Assembly (NCBI GenBank): GCA_040386775.1
Contig: JAZKEU010000008.1
Coordinates: forward strand, 8,474 to 65,474
Length of the DNA: 57,001 nt
Source of the DNA: Bdellovibrionota bacterium
Lineage (GTDB): Bacteria; Bdellovibrionota; Bdellovibrionia; Bdellovibrionales; JAEYZS01
Reading direction: 5' to 3'
Shown: one piece after another, positions 25,108 through 33,237 of the stretch
How positions within the stretch are numbered: the stretch's first letter is position 1
Layout of the letters: each line of letters begins with the position of its first letter
Position numbers and translations under genes: made by a program
The notes under the pieces: model-generated
Databases searched by the model: none
Seen by the model: the letters and a program-made list of their open reading frames with translations, nothing else
Told to the model about the DNA's origin: nothing

Positions 25108-26370
25108 ATGTCAGAAGAAAATGATATCGACATGAACGAAATGAATGAACTTGATATCGAAGTAGAAATGCAAGCTGCGGCGGATACTGAGGAAGTGTCC
25201 TATGCGCAAAATCAAACTTCAGATGAAATGACGGCGCTGATGGAAAAAGAAGGCCTTATGGCTGTTCCAGAAGAAGAAAGACAAGAAATCTTTATCGAAG
25301 AAGATCGTCTGAAGTCATTACTAGAAAGTATTTTATTTTCTTCACCAAAACCTATGACTTTTGATGCAATCAAAGCCGTTTTTAAAGGAACAAACATCAA
25401 GTCTAAACAATTAAGACGTGTTCTTGAAGATTACGCAGGAGATCTTGCGAGCCAAGAGCGTGGCGTATACATCGAAGAGATCGCCGGTGGATATCAACTT
25501 CGAACTAAAATTGAAAATGCAGAATTCTTAAAACAAGTTGTAAAACAACGTCCATTCAGAGTTTCGGGCCCAAGCATGGAAGTGTTAGCGATTATGGCTT
25601 ACAAGCAACCATGTATTAAAGCCGAAGTGGACACTATTCGTGGAGTGGAGTCGGGCCATTTGATCCGAGTGCTTATGGATAAAGGACTTTTGCAATTCGA
25701 TGGTAAATCTGATCTTCCAGGAAAACCAATGCTCTACAAGACAACTAAGAAATTCTTAGAAGTCTTTGGGTTAAGAAACATTCGTGAGCTTCCATCACTA
25801 GAAGAGATCGATCAATTGATTCCTGAAGGTATTGGCGGTGAGGAAGAAGAGAAAAAGACTCTCGACACTTTGACTGGCGAATTGTCGCTGGATTACGGCG
25901 CAAGAGATGCTGAAGCAGAAGAGGAATATTCTAAGATCACAGGTCGCCTATCTGAAATCTCAACTTCTTCGGAATACTTCGAAAAAGAAAAAGAAAGACA
26001 ACGCGATCAAAAAGAAAAAGACAAAGCGGACGACATCAGAGAACGCATGATCATGGGTCAAGATGTTGAAAAAAACGAAATCAGTTGGTTGAAGCGTTTC
26101 GAAGAGAAGTTATTGGCCGCAGAAACTGCACCGGTTGTTGAGACCGTTGCTGAGGCGATGACTGAATCAACGACAGAAGTGGCCGAAGAAGTAGCAGAAC
26201 CTACAGAGCAATCTGCAGCAGAACTCGCAGCAGAAGTGGTAGAGGCGATTCAAGAGAACGCGGATGAGCAACAAGACGTTTCAAGACTTGCAAACGCCGC
26301 AGCTGATGCTTTCAAAGCCTTCGACGACGACGACGACGAAGACGATATCAAAACCAAATTAGACGTTTAA
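25108..26370 (+). CDS. scpB: Segregation and condensation protein B
   Basis: Kite subunit that binds the ScpA kleisin. The core is LESILFSSPKPMTFDAIKAVF, YIEEIAGGYQLRTK, and SMEVLAIMAYKQPCIKAEVDTIRGVESGHLIRVLMDKGLL, i.e. two winged helices spanning about residues 65-245. The product is 420 aa, about twice the family norm, with an acidic N-terminal extension and a long charged C-terminal region rich in Glu/Ala and ending in a run of aspartates. Ends just before a strong terminator. Confidence 0.95.
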   Translation: MSEENDIDMNEMNELDIEVEMQAAADTEEVSYAQNQTSDEMTALMEKEGLMAVPEEERQEIFIEEDRLKSLLESILFSSPKPMTFDAIKAVFKGTNIKSKQLRRVLEDYAGDLASQERGVYIEEIAGGYQLRTKIENAEFLKQVVKQRPFRVSGPSMEVLAIMAYKQPCIKAEVDTIRGVESGHLIRVLMDKGLLQFDGKSDLPGKPMLYKTTKKFLEVFGLRNIRELPSLEEIDQLIPEGIGGEEEEKKTLDTLTGELSLDYGARDAEAEEEYSKITGRLSEISTSSEYFEKEKERQRDQKEKDKADDIRERMIMGQDVEKNEISWLKRFEEKLLAAETAPVVETVAEAMTESTTEVAEEVAEPTEQSAAELAAEVVEAIQENADEQQDVSRLANAAADAFKAFDDDDDEDDIKTKLDV

Positions 26371-26388
26371 TAATCAAAATTTTATATT

Positions 26389-26426
26389 GCAAAGCAACAC
26401 CGCCGCGGTGTCGCTTTGCGTTTTTA
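26389..26426 (+). terminator. Strong intrinsic terminator after scpB
   Basis: GCAAAGC (26389-26395) pairs with GCTTTGC (26413-26419), and inside it ACACCGC pairs with GCGGTGT, giving a nearly continuous 14-bp stem. TTTTT at 26421-26425 follows. It lies 19 nt after the scpB stop. Confidence 0.9.
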
Positions 26427-26460
26427 TATAGTGCTCAATATCAAGGGTAAAAAAATATTC

Positions 26461-26490
26461 CCTTCTTACTCCACAAGGAGAAGGTTTTTT
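26461..26490 (+). terminator. Second possible terminator
   Basis: CCTTCT (26461-26466) and AGAAGG (26479-26484) with TTTTTT at 26485-26490. This may overlap the end of the NADAR pseudogene fragment, so its role is uncertain. Confidence 0.35.
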
Positions 26491-26577
26491 AAGATCCGCT
26501 TTCATCCCTTAGATAATTTCATAGTGTTCCTTTTGATGTTTACCTTTGTATTCGAGGCGTTCACCATTGTATGTCAC
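26488..26577 (-). pseudogene. Fragment of a NADAR-domain gene
   Basis: Read on the minus strand from 26577, the frame gives VTYNGERLEYKGKHQ... ending at a stop at 26509-26511. It matches residues 140-161 of the intact NADAR protein at 29566-30222 at 15 of 22 positions, without gaps. Homology may continue past the stop (MKADLKK against LKAKMEQ) after loss of one codon. The rest of the gene is missing: the sequence breaks off at about 26580, next to repeat copy 1. It is a remnant of a second, diverged NADAR gene. Confidence 0.8.
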
Positions 26578-26583
26578 CCCTTC

Positions 26584-26644
26584 TGAATGTTTTACCCGCA
26601 GCAATCAAATGCTGCACATTGCATTCAAAAGCATAGTCATTTTA
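26584..26644 (+). repeat. Direct repeat copy 1 (26.6 kb)
   Basis: 34 nt (26584-26617) are identical to 27468-27501, and weaker similarity runs on to a shared TATTTTAAA-like end (26644 / 27530). It contains GCAGCA-N6-TGCTGC. This copy abuts the NADAR fragment and lies about 150 bp upstream of the DUF1566-like gene. The remaining 26645-26795 interval is AT-rich and holds that gene's GGGAGG ribosome site. Confidence 0.9.
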
Positions 26645-26795
26645 AAGTGCACAGTCTATTTAGTCTTCACAGTACATGTTGAGTAGAAGTTTTACTTTTA
26701 CAAAACAAGTCGTAGGGACAAATGTATCTTCCCTGATTAAGAGATACTAATTTATTAAAGACATAAACGTAAAAATTTATTCTTTGGGAGGTTTT

Positions 26796-27377
26796 ATGAA
26801 GACATTATCAATAAGAAATGCAGTTTTGGATACCATAGAGAAATTTGTAAAATGTGCTGTTTTTTTATTTTTCTTACTAACTATGAATGGACTTTCGTAT
26901 GCAAGCGAAAGATCTCCATGTGGTTTAAGCGGTACAGTGGATGAGAGAATCAGCGATTGTTCTAGTCAGTCTGATTTTCAAAAAGAAGGTTTTATTTTAG
27001 TTAGCAGAAAGCCTAGTTTGGGAGAGGTACGAAAAGAACTTTCTACTGGGCTTATTTGGAGTGATCGACTTCCAAGTAGATTTACTTATATTGAGTCCAC
27101 GACAGCCTGTAATGCTGATTCCCTTGCTGTTAATGGCTCAGTTGGTGTCGCAGGCATTACCGATATTACATGGAGGAGGCCAACTTGGGATGAATACATA
27201 GAAGCCGAGAAGAATGGTATTCGAAAGGCAATGCCAAACATGGTTGGAAAAGTTGCAGATGACAATTTGTTTTGGACGGAGGATTGGGGGCTATTCGATG
27301 GTAGACGCGGTGTTATTACCTTCATGTCATTAGACGCGCCTTTCTCTGTTCGATGTGTATCTGGATCAAATACTTAA
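26796..27377 (+). CDS. Secreted DUF1566/Lcl-like protein
   Basis: 193 aa, start set at the ATG at 26796 with GGGAGG four nt upstream (an ATG 12 nt earlier lies before that site). The N-terminus has a hydrophobic signal segment (about residues 22-38, ending SYASE). The mature part follows the DUF1566/Lcl pattern: TGLIWSDRLPS, then a Cys in TTACNAD, TWRRPTWDEYIEAEKNGI, LFWTEDWG and SVRCVSG at the end. Such domains occur in surface or secreted proteins, often with adhesion-like roles. It sits between the two repeat copies, upstream of a TIGR02147 regulator. Confidence 0.75.
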   Translation: MKTLSIRNAVLDTIEKFVKCAVFLFFLLTMNGLSYASERSPCGLSGTVDERISDCSSQSDFQKEGFILVSRKPSLGEVRKELSTGLIWSDRLPSRFTYIESTTACNADSLAVNGSVGVAGITDITWRRPTWDEYIEAEKNGIRKAMPNMVGKVADDNLFWTEDWGLFDGRRGVITFMSLDAPFSVRCVSGSNT

Positions 27378-27467
27378 TCAATCAGCGCTTATAACTTGTA
27401 TTGATCACATGCCTATCCCAGAGAGGGATAGGATCTTTCTTCAATCTCAAGTGCCTAGCGATATTTT

Positions 27468-27530
27468 TGAATGTTTTACCCGCAGCAATCAAATGCTGCA
27501 CTTTGCAGCAAAAAATGTGGTTATTTTAAA
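27468..27530 (+). repeat. Direct repeat copy 2, at regulator 5' region
   Basis: Same 34-nt block as 26584-26617. Here the arm pattern is fuller: GCAGCA, TGCTGC and again GCAGCA, separated by 6 and about 5 nt, so alternative hairpins or paired operator half-sites are possible. It ends 24 nt before the ATG of the TIGR02147 gene. Confidence 0.9.
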
Positions 27531-27553
27531 ATATTTTGTATATAAGCCTCCTC

Positions 27554-28357
27554 ATGGAAAAAATGACAACTGGCTTACCAAAAGAACATCCAACTACTTT
27601 TATCAGTTGGTTTCAGAGAGAATTTTTAAAAAGAAGAAGTAAGAACAGTGGCTATTCGATCCGTGCCTTTGCAAATTATCTTGGCTTGCCTTCAGGAACA
27701 GTATCGCATTTGTTGTCTGGCAAAAGAAAGCCTTCTGTAAAATATATTACTAAGCTTTGTGCAAAATTAGAAATGAGTCCCCAAGAACATGCGTTCATTC
27801 TCAACTCACTTGCAAAAAATCCCTCGTATGGAGATACGAGTTTTAGTCCGCAAGAGTACAGTCTAATCTCCATAGAATCTTTCAAAGTTCTATCGGAATG
27901 GTATCATTTTGCAATTTTAGAGTTAACTCATGTTAAGGGATTTCAATATGACCTCACTTGGATATCGAGAGAGCTGGGAATTTCTGTCATCGAGGCTAGG
28001 CAAGCCATTGAGAGGCTGTTGAAATTAGATCTTTTAGTAGAAAAAAGAGGAAAGCTCTTAAAAACTCAAAGCTTTGTGACTAATGGTGAAAACGATTTCG
28101 TGACAAGTTCGGCGCACAAACAGTTTCAACGGCACGTACTGCAGAGAGCACTAGAAGCCATTGATAACGTTGCAATCGAAGAAAAAGAAATCACCTCTAT
28201 GACCATGGCAATTGACGAGTCAAAATTGCCGCAAGCAAGGAAGATGATGACAAAGTTTAGAAGAGATCTTTGCCAATTTTTAGAAAATGGAAATCAGACC
28301 CGAGTTTATAATTTAGGAATTCAGCTTTACCCACTGTCCAAGGGAACAAGAAAATAG
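27554..28357 (+). CDS. TIGR02147 family regulator (DUF4423)
   Basis: 267 aa. Residues about 10-75 form a Cro/C1-type helix-turn-helix: FISWFQREFLKRRSKNSGYSIRAFANYLGLPSGTVSHLLSGKRKPS. The C-terminal part (about 95-265) matches the DUF4423 pattern: SEWYHFAILELTHVKGFQYDLTWISRELGISVIEARQAIERLLKLDLL, then SSAHKQFQRHVLQRALEAI and a C-terminal YNLGIQLYPLSK. This family is expanded in Bdellovibrio and Fibrobacter. The start is uncertain (ATG at 27554 or 27563; no clear ribosome site). It is followed 12 nt later by the secreted HExxH protein gene, so that gene is its likely operon partner. Confidence 0.85.
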   Translation: MEKMTTGLPKEHPTTFISWFQREFLKRRSKNSGYSIRAFANYLGLPSGTVSHLLSGKRKPSVKYITKLCAKLEMSPQEHAFILNSLAKNPSYGDTSFSPQEYSLISIESFKVLSEWYHFAILELTHVKGFQYDLTWISRELGISVIEARQAIERLLKLDLLVEKRGKLLKTQSFVTNGENDFVTSSAHKQFQRHVLQRALEAIDNVAIEEKEITSMTMAIDESKLPQARKMMTKFRRDLCQFLENGNQTRVYNLGIQLYPLSKGTRK

Positions 28358-28369
28358 GAGAAGTATAGT

Positions 28370-29569
28370 ATGAAGAAATATTTTTTAAGTGCGCTGAGTG
28401 TGATGGCGATATTGTCACAAGCTCATGCTGGAGCTGAGGGCAAAGGAGGAAGCTTTCCTTATTATGAATCAAATGTGTATAAGATCATTAAATCTAGTCA
28501 GGCTGCTTTATTGGAAAAACTTAATAAATGGGACGAAGAATCTTTTTCAAAGGTAATAAATCAAGAATTTGCTCATCCTATTTCTCTAAAAGAGTTAAAA
28601 GGTATTATCTCACATTTGCAATTAAAACCTGCGGAAACTGGAACAGCTATAAATCCTTATGGTATCGAAGAGCCCTTAGCTATGCATTACGGTGTCGATT
28701 CTAAGGGGCAAAAATATATTGTAGCTTACGGCAGGCTTTTTGATTTTATAAATTATGAATGCAAAGTAGAAATTAAACACAACTCTATTGCAAATGAAAT
28801 AGAAGTTGGTTCATGTTACAAGTTGGAGCTTAAATTACTGCACGAAGCTTTGCACCATTTTGGATACGAAGAAGACCAAGCTCAAGCGAATAAATATAAA
28901 ATGCTTGAACTGATTGATATTGGTTTTAATATTTTGGAAGAAACTACCCACATAAAGTCTAAAAGCCTTCTGTATAAAGAAGCTAGCGAACAAATTATCC
29001 AGTGGGCATTCGAAGGAAAAACTTTTAATAAAGTTGTAACTTTGCAAGCAATTGATTCAAACAGTCCTGACTCAACATCCTCTAATAAATACTGGGGAAT
29101 AACGTTGGATTTAAGAACGCCACGCAATAATTTATCGGAATTAATATTAGATAGAAAGACTTATGGCTCTTTCTATTATGACCAGTCATTTTTCTTAACA
29201 TCGAGGCGCCAAAATTACGACATCCATGCAGAGACGATGCCATCTGAATTTAAATTAAGCTATGAAGATAAAGATAAAATTGAATATAGATCATCAGTGT
29301 TGAGTTCGGAATCAAAGGGACGCGTGACATTTAGTGAGAACAAATTAAAATTATCAGCTAATAAATATATTCATGTGTCTGAAGAAGGTAAAACTTTCGA
29401 TAACACTCCATTTGAGAGCCTAGAGTCTCATTTAATCATATCAAAATTACCGCTTGGTCGGGAAATACATATTGATTTAATGGATAGAGTGGTATTTAGG
29501 GGGGCAAAAATAAAAATGGCATCTAGTAAACCTCCTACTCAATTAGTAATGTCTATCCATATTCCTTAA
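28370..29569 (+). CDS. Secreted HExxHxxG protein, candidate metalloprotease
   Basis: 399 aa with a signal peptide (MKKYFLSALSVMAILSQAHA, cleavage near residue 20). ELKLLHEALHHFGYEEDQA at 153-171 contains His158-Glu159-x-x-His162 followed by Gly165 and acidic residues at 167-169, like the zinc site of gluzincin or metzincin-type proteases. Residues 180-399 are predicted mainly beta and resemble no family I know. GGAGAAG precedes the ATG. It is 12 nt after the TIGR02147 regulator and convergent with the NADAR gene (overlap of 4 nt). Protease activity is inferred from the motif only. Confidence 0.75.
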   Translation: MKKYFLSALSVMAILSQAHAGAEGKGGSFPYYESNVYKIIKSSQAALLEKLNKWDEESFSKVINQEFAHPISLKELKGIISHLQLKPAETGTAINPYGIEEPLAMHYGVDSKGQKYIVAYGRLFDFINYECKVEIKHNSIANEIEVGSCYKLELKLLHEALHHFGYEEDQAQANKYKMLELIDIGFNILEETTHIKSKSLLYKEASEQIIQWAFEGKTFNKVVTLQAIDSNSPDSTSSNKYWGITLDLRTPRNNLSELILDRKTYGSFYYDQSFFLTSRRQNYDIHAETMPSEFKLSYEDKDKIEYRSSVLSSESKGRVTFSENKLKLSANKYIHVSEEGKTFDNTPFESLESHLIISKLPLGREIHIDLMDRVVFRGAKIKMASSKPPTQLVMSIHIP

Positions 29570-30222
29570 GGCAAAGCCAAAATTTCATCTCTCAAAAGCA
29601 TCCAGATATCATAGTATCTGTATGCGGGTGGGGGATTGTCTTCTGTTTTGTGATCTGGCAAAAGATCTAAGCCTTTTGTTTTTAAAAGTAGATTTCTAAC
29701 TTCAGGGTTTTGCTCCATCTTTGCTTTTAGAGCTTTGACGATGATCTCATAGTGAAGATTTTGATCCTTACCTTTGTATTCGATTCTTTGACCACTATAA
29801 GTAATCCAGGAGATATTTAATTTTTTAAGATTACTGTTAGCAATTTTTCCGGCGTTTTTGGCGTTCTCACCGACCATTTGTGAAACTTGTTTGCGCGTGT
29901 AGGGCCATTCCACTCTTGGGTCATTTCTTGGATCAGAAGAGTCTTCGAGATTTTCTGGGTACTTCATCATTTGCCAGAAACCTTCAACGCTGGCGTAGTT
30001 CTTAGAATCCAAGGTGAATGCTGTATCTGCAAAGTTTGAAAATAGGCCAAGTTCATTTCGCTTAGAAAGTATGACTTTCTTTTCTTCGCAAGATACGGAC
30101 TGCGGAAGAATTTCCCAGTCCTTTGTATCTTGAGTCACAGGCTTCCACCATTCCTTTGGGTAAGGGCAGATGTTTTCTGATGATATTGCCAATGCAAGAG
30201 TGAGCGTGAGAAGCCAAGCCAT
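29566..30222 (-). CDS. Exported NADAR (YbiA-like) domain protein
   Basis: 218 aa. A short signal-like hydrophobic start (MAWLLTLTLALAISSENI) precedes a NADAR domain at about 52-180: NELGLFSNFADTAFTLDSKNYASVEGFWQMMKYPE is the diagnostic block (LG.FSNF and the S.E...Q..K pattern), and ITYSGQRIEYKGKDQ the second. NADAR enzymes hydrolyse N-glycosidic bonds, e.g. in ADP-ribose adducts or riboflavin intermediates (YbiA), and normally work in the cytoplasm. Export is therefore unusual. It lies 9 nt after the next secreted protein gene. A fragment of a second copy lies at 26488-26577. Confidence 0.82.
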   Translation of the reverse strand: MAWLLTLTLALAISSENICPYPKEWWKPVTQDTKDWEILPQSVSCEEKKVILSKRNELGLFSNFADTAFTLDSKNYASVEGFWQMMKYPENLEDSSDPRNDPRVEWPYTRKQVSQMVGENAKNAGKIANSNLKKLNISWITYSGQRIEYKGKDQNLHYEIIVKALKAKMEQNPEVRNLLLKTKGLDLLPDHKTEDNPPPAYRYYDIWMLLRDEILALP

Positions 30223-30231
30223 TTGTTATTC

Positions 30232-31485
30232 CTACTCTGATAATTCAGTTGTGATGTCTTCTGCTGAAGCTGTCACTTGTTCTAAAAAATTGACCCATGC
30301 TGCTGAGATCTTATAAGCTTTTGGTCCAAGTGAATCCTTAGCTTTGCTGCTGATAATGAACTCAGAAAGTTCTTGGTAAAGATTTTCTACATCTGCATCC
30401 AAGCCCATAGCACTTACAACTTCTTCAACGTATTCAGGATGGTTGGTTTTCATGTACTGAGTGATTTCAGCACCCAATTTTCTGAACTCATTCTTTGTGA
30501 TATTCACTCCGCTACGACCACAATTTTTTGTGTCATCAACACGACGGCTGAACTGCCAGTAGTCTCTCATTGTGGCTTTACGATCTTTACTTGGAATCGC
30601 ACAACGTGCTTGCTCAAGAACGGTTCCTGTGAAAGTTGTTTCTCCATCTGCTGGGTTTTGGTAGTACAGCTTGAATTCTTCTTGGCCCGCATGGAATGAA
30701 GCAAGGAGAGTCACTTCTAAGAGTGCCGCATCCCAATGAGTCGTCACTCGTCCATCCATTAGATTTCGGGCTTGCTCTGCCATGTATACAGCTAAAAAAT
30801 CTGAAAGCACAGTTTGTCCAAAGTCTGTCACTTTAGCATAATTTTTGGGGTTGCTATCAAGAAGAGATTCCAAAATTGCTTTGTAAAATTGAGGTAAGTT
30901 GTCGACGTCTTGATGTCTTGTGTATTGATCTAAATCATCGAGGTAAACTTTGTAGGAAACATCATTTGCAGGTCTTGTTGTCCCTACGCTAAAGCTTCTT
31001 CCTGATTTTTGTTCAGTCGTATCGTAGTGAACATTGTAAGCGTAATTGTTTTTATAAAATTGAACTGCAACCCCACCGCCACTGGCAAGCCCAAGAAAGG
31101 TAGAAAGATCGTAACGATCTACACTACGGTTCAATGCTGCAATTTTTTGAGGAAGATCATTCAGAGTTACCGTTTCTCCTTGAAGGCCTTCCGCGATTTC
31201 CATTACGGCTTCAATGCCTCCATTTCTTTGTACGTTTTTTTGGATTTTTTCATCCACGTACTCATAGACAGCGTTAATAGTTTCACCGTCGGCGATCTGG
31301 TAGCCCTCTGTTGCCACTTCATCAAGTGCGGGCTTAACTGTTTCTTTCATGAATGCGAGGAACGTTTGTCCTTTGTGTTGGCTCAAGTCATACACATGAG
31401 TGTAATTGTTCAGCAGAACATCTTGATCCGAAGCGTGAACGCTTAAACTTATAAAAAGAGAAAGTACCAATAAAATAGATTTCAT
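30232..31485 (-). CDS. Secreted hypothetical protein
   Basis: 417 aa with a signal peptide (MKSILLVLSLFISLSVHASD). It is mostly helical and polar, with a glycine-rich FLGLASGGGVAVQFYKNN near residue 135 and cysteines in EQARCAIP and TKNCGRSG. No known family recognised. It precedes the NADAR gene by 9 nt, so the two are probably co-transcribed and co-exported. Confidence 0.75.
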   Translation of the reverse strand: MKSILLVLSLFISLSVHASDQDVLLNNYTHVYDLSQHKGQTFLAFMKETVKPALDEVATEGYQIADGETINAVYEYVDEKIQKNVQRNGGIEAVMEIAEGLQGETVTLNDLPQKIAALNRSVDRYDLSTFLGLASGGGVAVQFYKNNYAYNVHYDTTEQKSGRSFSVGTTRPANDVSYKVYLDDLDQYTRHQDVDNLPQFYKAILESLLDSNPKNYAKVTDFGQTVLSDFLAVYMAEQARNLMDGRVTTHWDAALLEVTLLASFHAGQEEFKLYYQNPADGETTFTGTVLEQARCAIPSKDRKATMRDYWQFSRRVDDTKNCGRSGVNITKNEFRKLGAEITQYMKTNHPEYVEEVVSAMGLDADVENLYQELSEFIISSKAKDSLGPKAYKISAAWVNFLEQVTASAEDITTELSE

Positions 31486-31627
31486 TTTTCACCCCATTAG
31501 TTTTTAAATTAAACACTGAATATTGAGGTGGTCGGTAGACATCAAGTTAGGAATTGGCTTATGAACTTTCTACACAAAAATCATGCGCTCATTCATGACG
31601 AATACGAAAACAAAAACGATAAAGCGT

Positions 31628-33157
31628 TTAGTTTATGTAGTTTGAGGCAATACTTTCTGCGATTTTGATTCCATCGACAGCAGCCGATGTGATTCCACCA
31701 GCGTAACCAGCGCCCTCACCCGCAGGATAAAGTCCTTTGTGAGAAATAGAAATTAAAGTCTCAGTATCTCTTGGAACTCTCAAGGGACATGAGGTCCTAG
31801 ATTCGATTCCATGAAGTTGTGATTCTTCGGAAATAAATCCCGGCATCTTATCGTTAAAATCTTTTAGGCCTTCGATCAAAGGTTTGATGATGTAGTCTGG
31901 TAGGATGTCATTGAAGTTGATAGGTAAAACTCCGGATGGTGAGGATGTGGGTAGGGCCTTGCCTTTTTTGTTTTTAATAAAATCTAAAGTTGTTTGCACA
32001 GGGAGTTCTTTGGTTCCGCCTTGCTTTTTGACTTCTTCAAAACATTTCTTTTCTAATTCACGACGGAGTTTCATTCCTCCGAAAAGATCGTCTCCGAATA
32101 TTTTTTTGTGATCGATACTGATAACAATCGCTGAGTTTGCGAACTGGCCATTACGGTTGTAATTGCTCATACCGTTACAGACCAGACCGTCAGCTTCAGT
32201 ACCGCTTGATAAAACGTATCCTCCAGGGCACATGCAGAAGCTATAGACGCCGATGCCAGTATCCGTATTGTAGGTGAGTTTGTAGTTGGCAGATTTTAAT
32301 TTAGGATGTTCTGCAAATTTTCTGTATTGAACTTCATTCACAAATTTTTGAGGATGTTCTACACGCAAACCCATGGCAAAGGATTTTCCTTCGAGTTTTA
32401 CACCGATATCATACAAGTGATCCAGAATGTCTGAAGCTGAGTGTCCCGTCGCCAGCACCACATGATCCGAATGATATTCTTTTCCGTCAGAAGTTTTAAC
32501 GCCGGTGATTTTATCTTTTGTATGAACAAGCTCAGTCACCCGAGTATTGAAAATGATTTCGCAGCCGTTGGCTTCTAGATGTTTTCTCATCCTAGGCATG
32601 ATTCTTCTGATTTTATCGGAGCCCACGTGGGGATTGGAAAGGTATTGAATTTCCGGAGGAGCTCCAAATTGGACAAGTCTATGGAGGACATAAGGAATAA
32701 AATCAGATTTGATTCTTGTGACTAATTTTCCATCACTAAAAAATCCTGCGCCGCCTTCACCAAAGCAGACATTGTCTTCGGGATCAAATTCACCATATCT
32801 CCAAAATCGGTTGATCTTAAAGATTCGTTTTTCAGTGGGGGAGCCGCGCTCTAAAAGTATGCAGGGAATGCCTCTTTCGATCAATCTTAAGGCACAAAAG
32901 AGTCCCGCGGGGCCTCCGCCTACGATAATGGGTTTTTTACCTTCGAATTTAATTTTTTCTACAGGAAAGTCATCGTCCATGGGTTTTTCACCAGGCAAAT
33001 AGACTTCTAAGGTATAAACCTCGTGTATTGCGTGTCTTTTTCGGGCATCTACGGATTTTTTGAGGACGCGGTAGGATGAGAATTCAGGGATTTCTTTACG
33101 AATGACGTCTTCGAGGGATGTGTCCAAAGGGACTTTAATGTCTTTGAGAAGTTTCAT
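31628..33157 (-). CDS. FAD-dependent dehydrogenase (COG2509 type)
   Basis: 509 aa flavoprotein. An N-terminal ~90 aa domain precedes the FAD-binding Rossmann motif PIIVGGGPAGLFCALRLIERG near residue 77. Further family features are CFGEGGAGFFSDGKLVTR, HVVLATGHSASD, MCPGGYVLSSGTEADGLVCNGMS and the C-terminal GLYPAGEGAGYAGGITSAAVDGIK that contacts FAD. COG2509 members are widespread but their substrate is unsettled. Divergent from psd with 80 bp between. Confidence 0.9.
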   Translation of the reverse strand: MKLLKDIKVPLDTSLEDVIRKEIPEFSSYRVLKKSVDARKRHAIHEVYTLEVYLPGEKPMDDDFPVEKIKFEGKKPIIVGGGPAGLFCALRLIERGIPCILLERGSPTEKRIFKINRFWRYGEFDPEDNVCFGEGGAGFFSDGKLVTRIKSDFIPYVLHRLVQFGAPPEIQYLSNPHVGSDKIRRIMPRMRKHLEANGCEIIFNTRVTELVHTKDKITGVKTSDGKEYHSDHVVLATGHSASDILDHLYDIGVKLEGKSFAMGLRVEHPQKFVNEVQYRKFAEHPKLKSANYKLTYNTDTGIGVYSFCMCPGGYVLSSGTEADGLVCNGMSNYNRNGQFANSAIVISIDHKKIFGDDLFGGMKLRRELEKKCFEEVKKQGGTKELPVQTTLDFIKNKKGKALPTSSPSGVLPINFNDILPDYIIKPLIEGLKDFNDKMPGFISEESQLHGIESRTSCPLRVPRDTETLISISHKGLYPAGEGAGYAGGITSAAVDGIKIAESIASNYIN

Positions 33158-33237
33158 TTTTATGCCTTATGGCCCAAAGCTAATGGGCAAAATAAAGTGA
33201 TTCACTTAATTTATAGACTTGGGGTATATTTGGAAAG

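Noticed and set aside
27355-27642. 95-codon plus-strand frame between the DUF1566-like gene and the regulator
   Set aside because: It overlaps the start of the TIGR02147 gene in another frame, lacks a ribosome site, reads through the repeat, and resembles no protein.
31009-31446. 145-codon plus-strand frame opposite the secreted protein at 30232-31485
   Set aside because: The minus-strand frame has a signal peptide and sensible codon use; this one has no start context.
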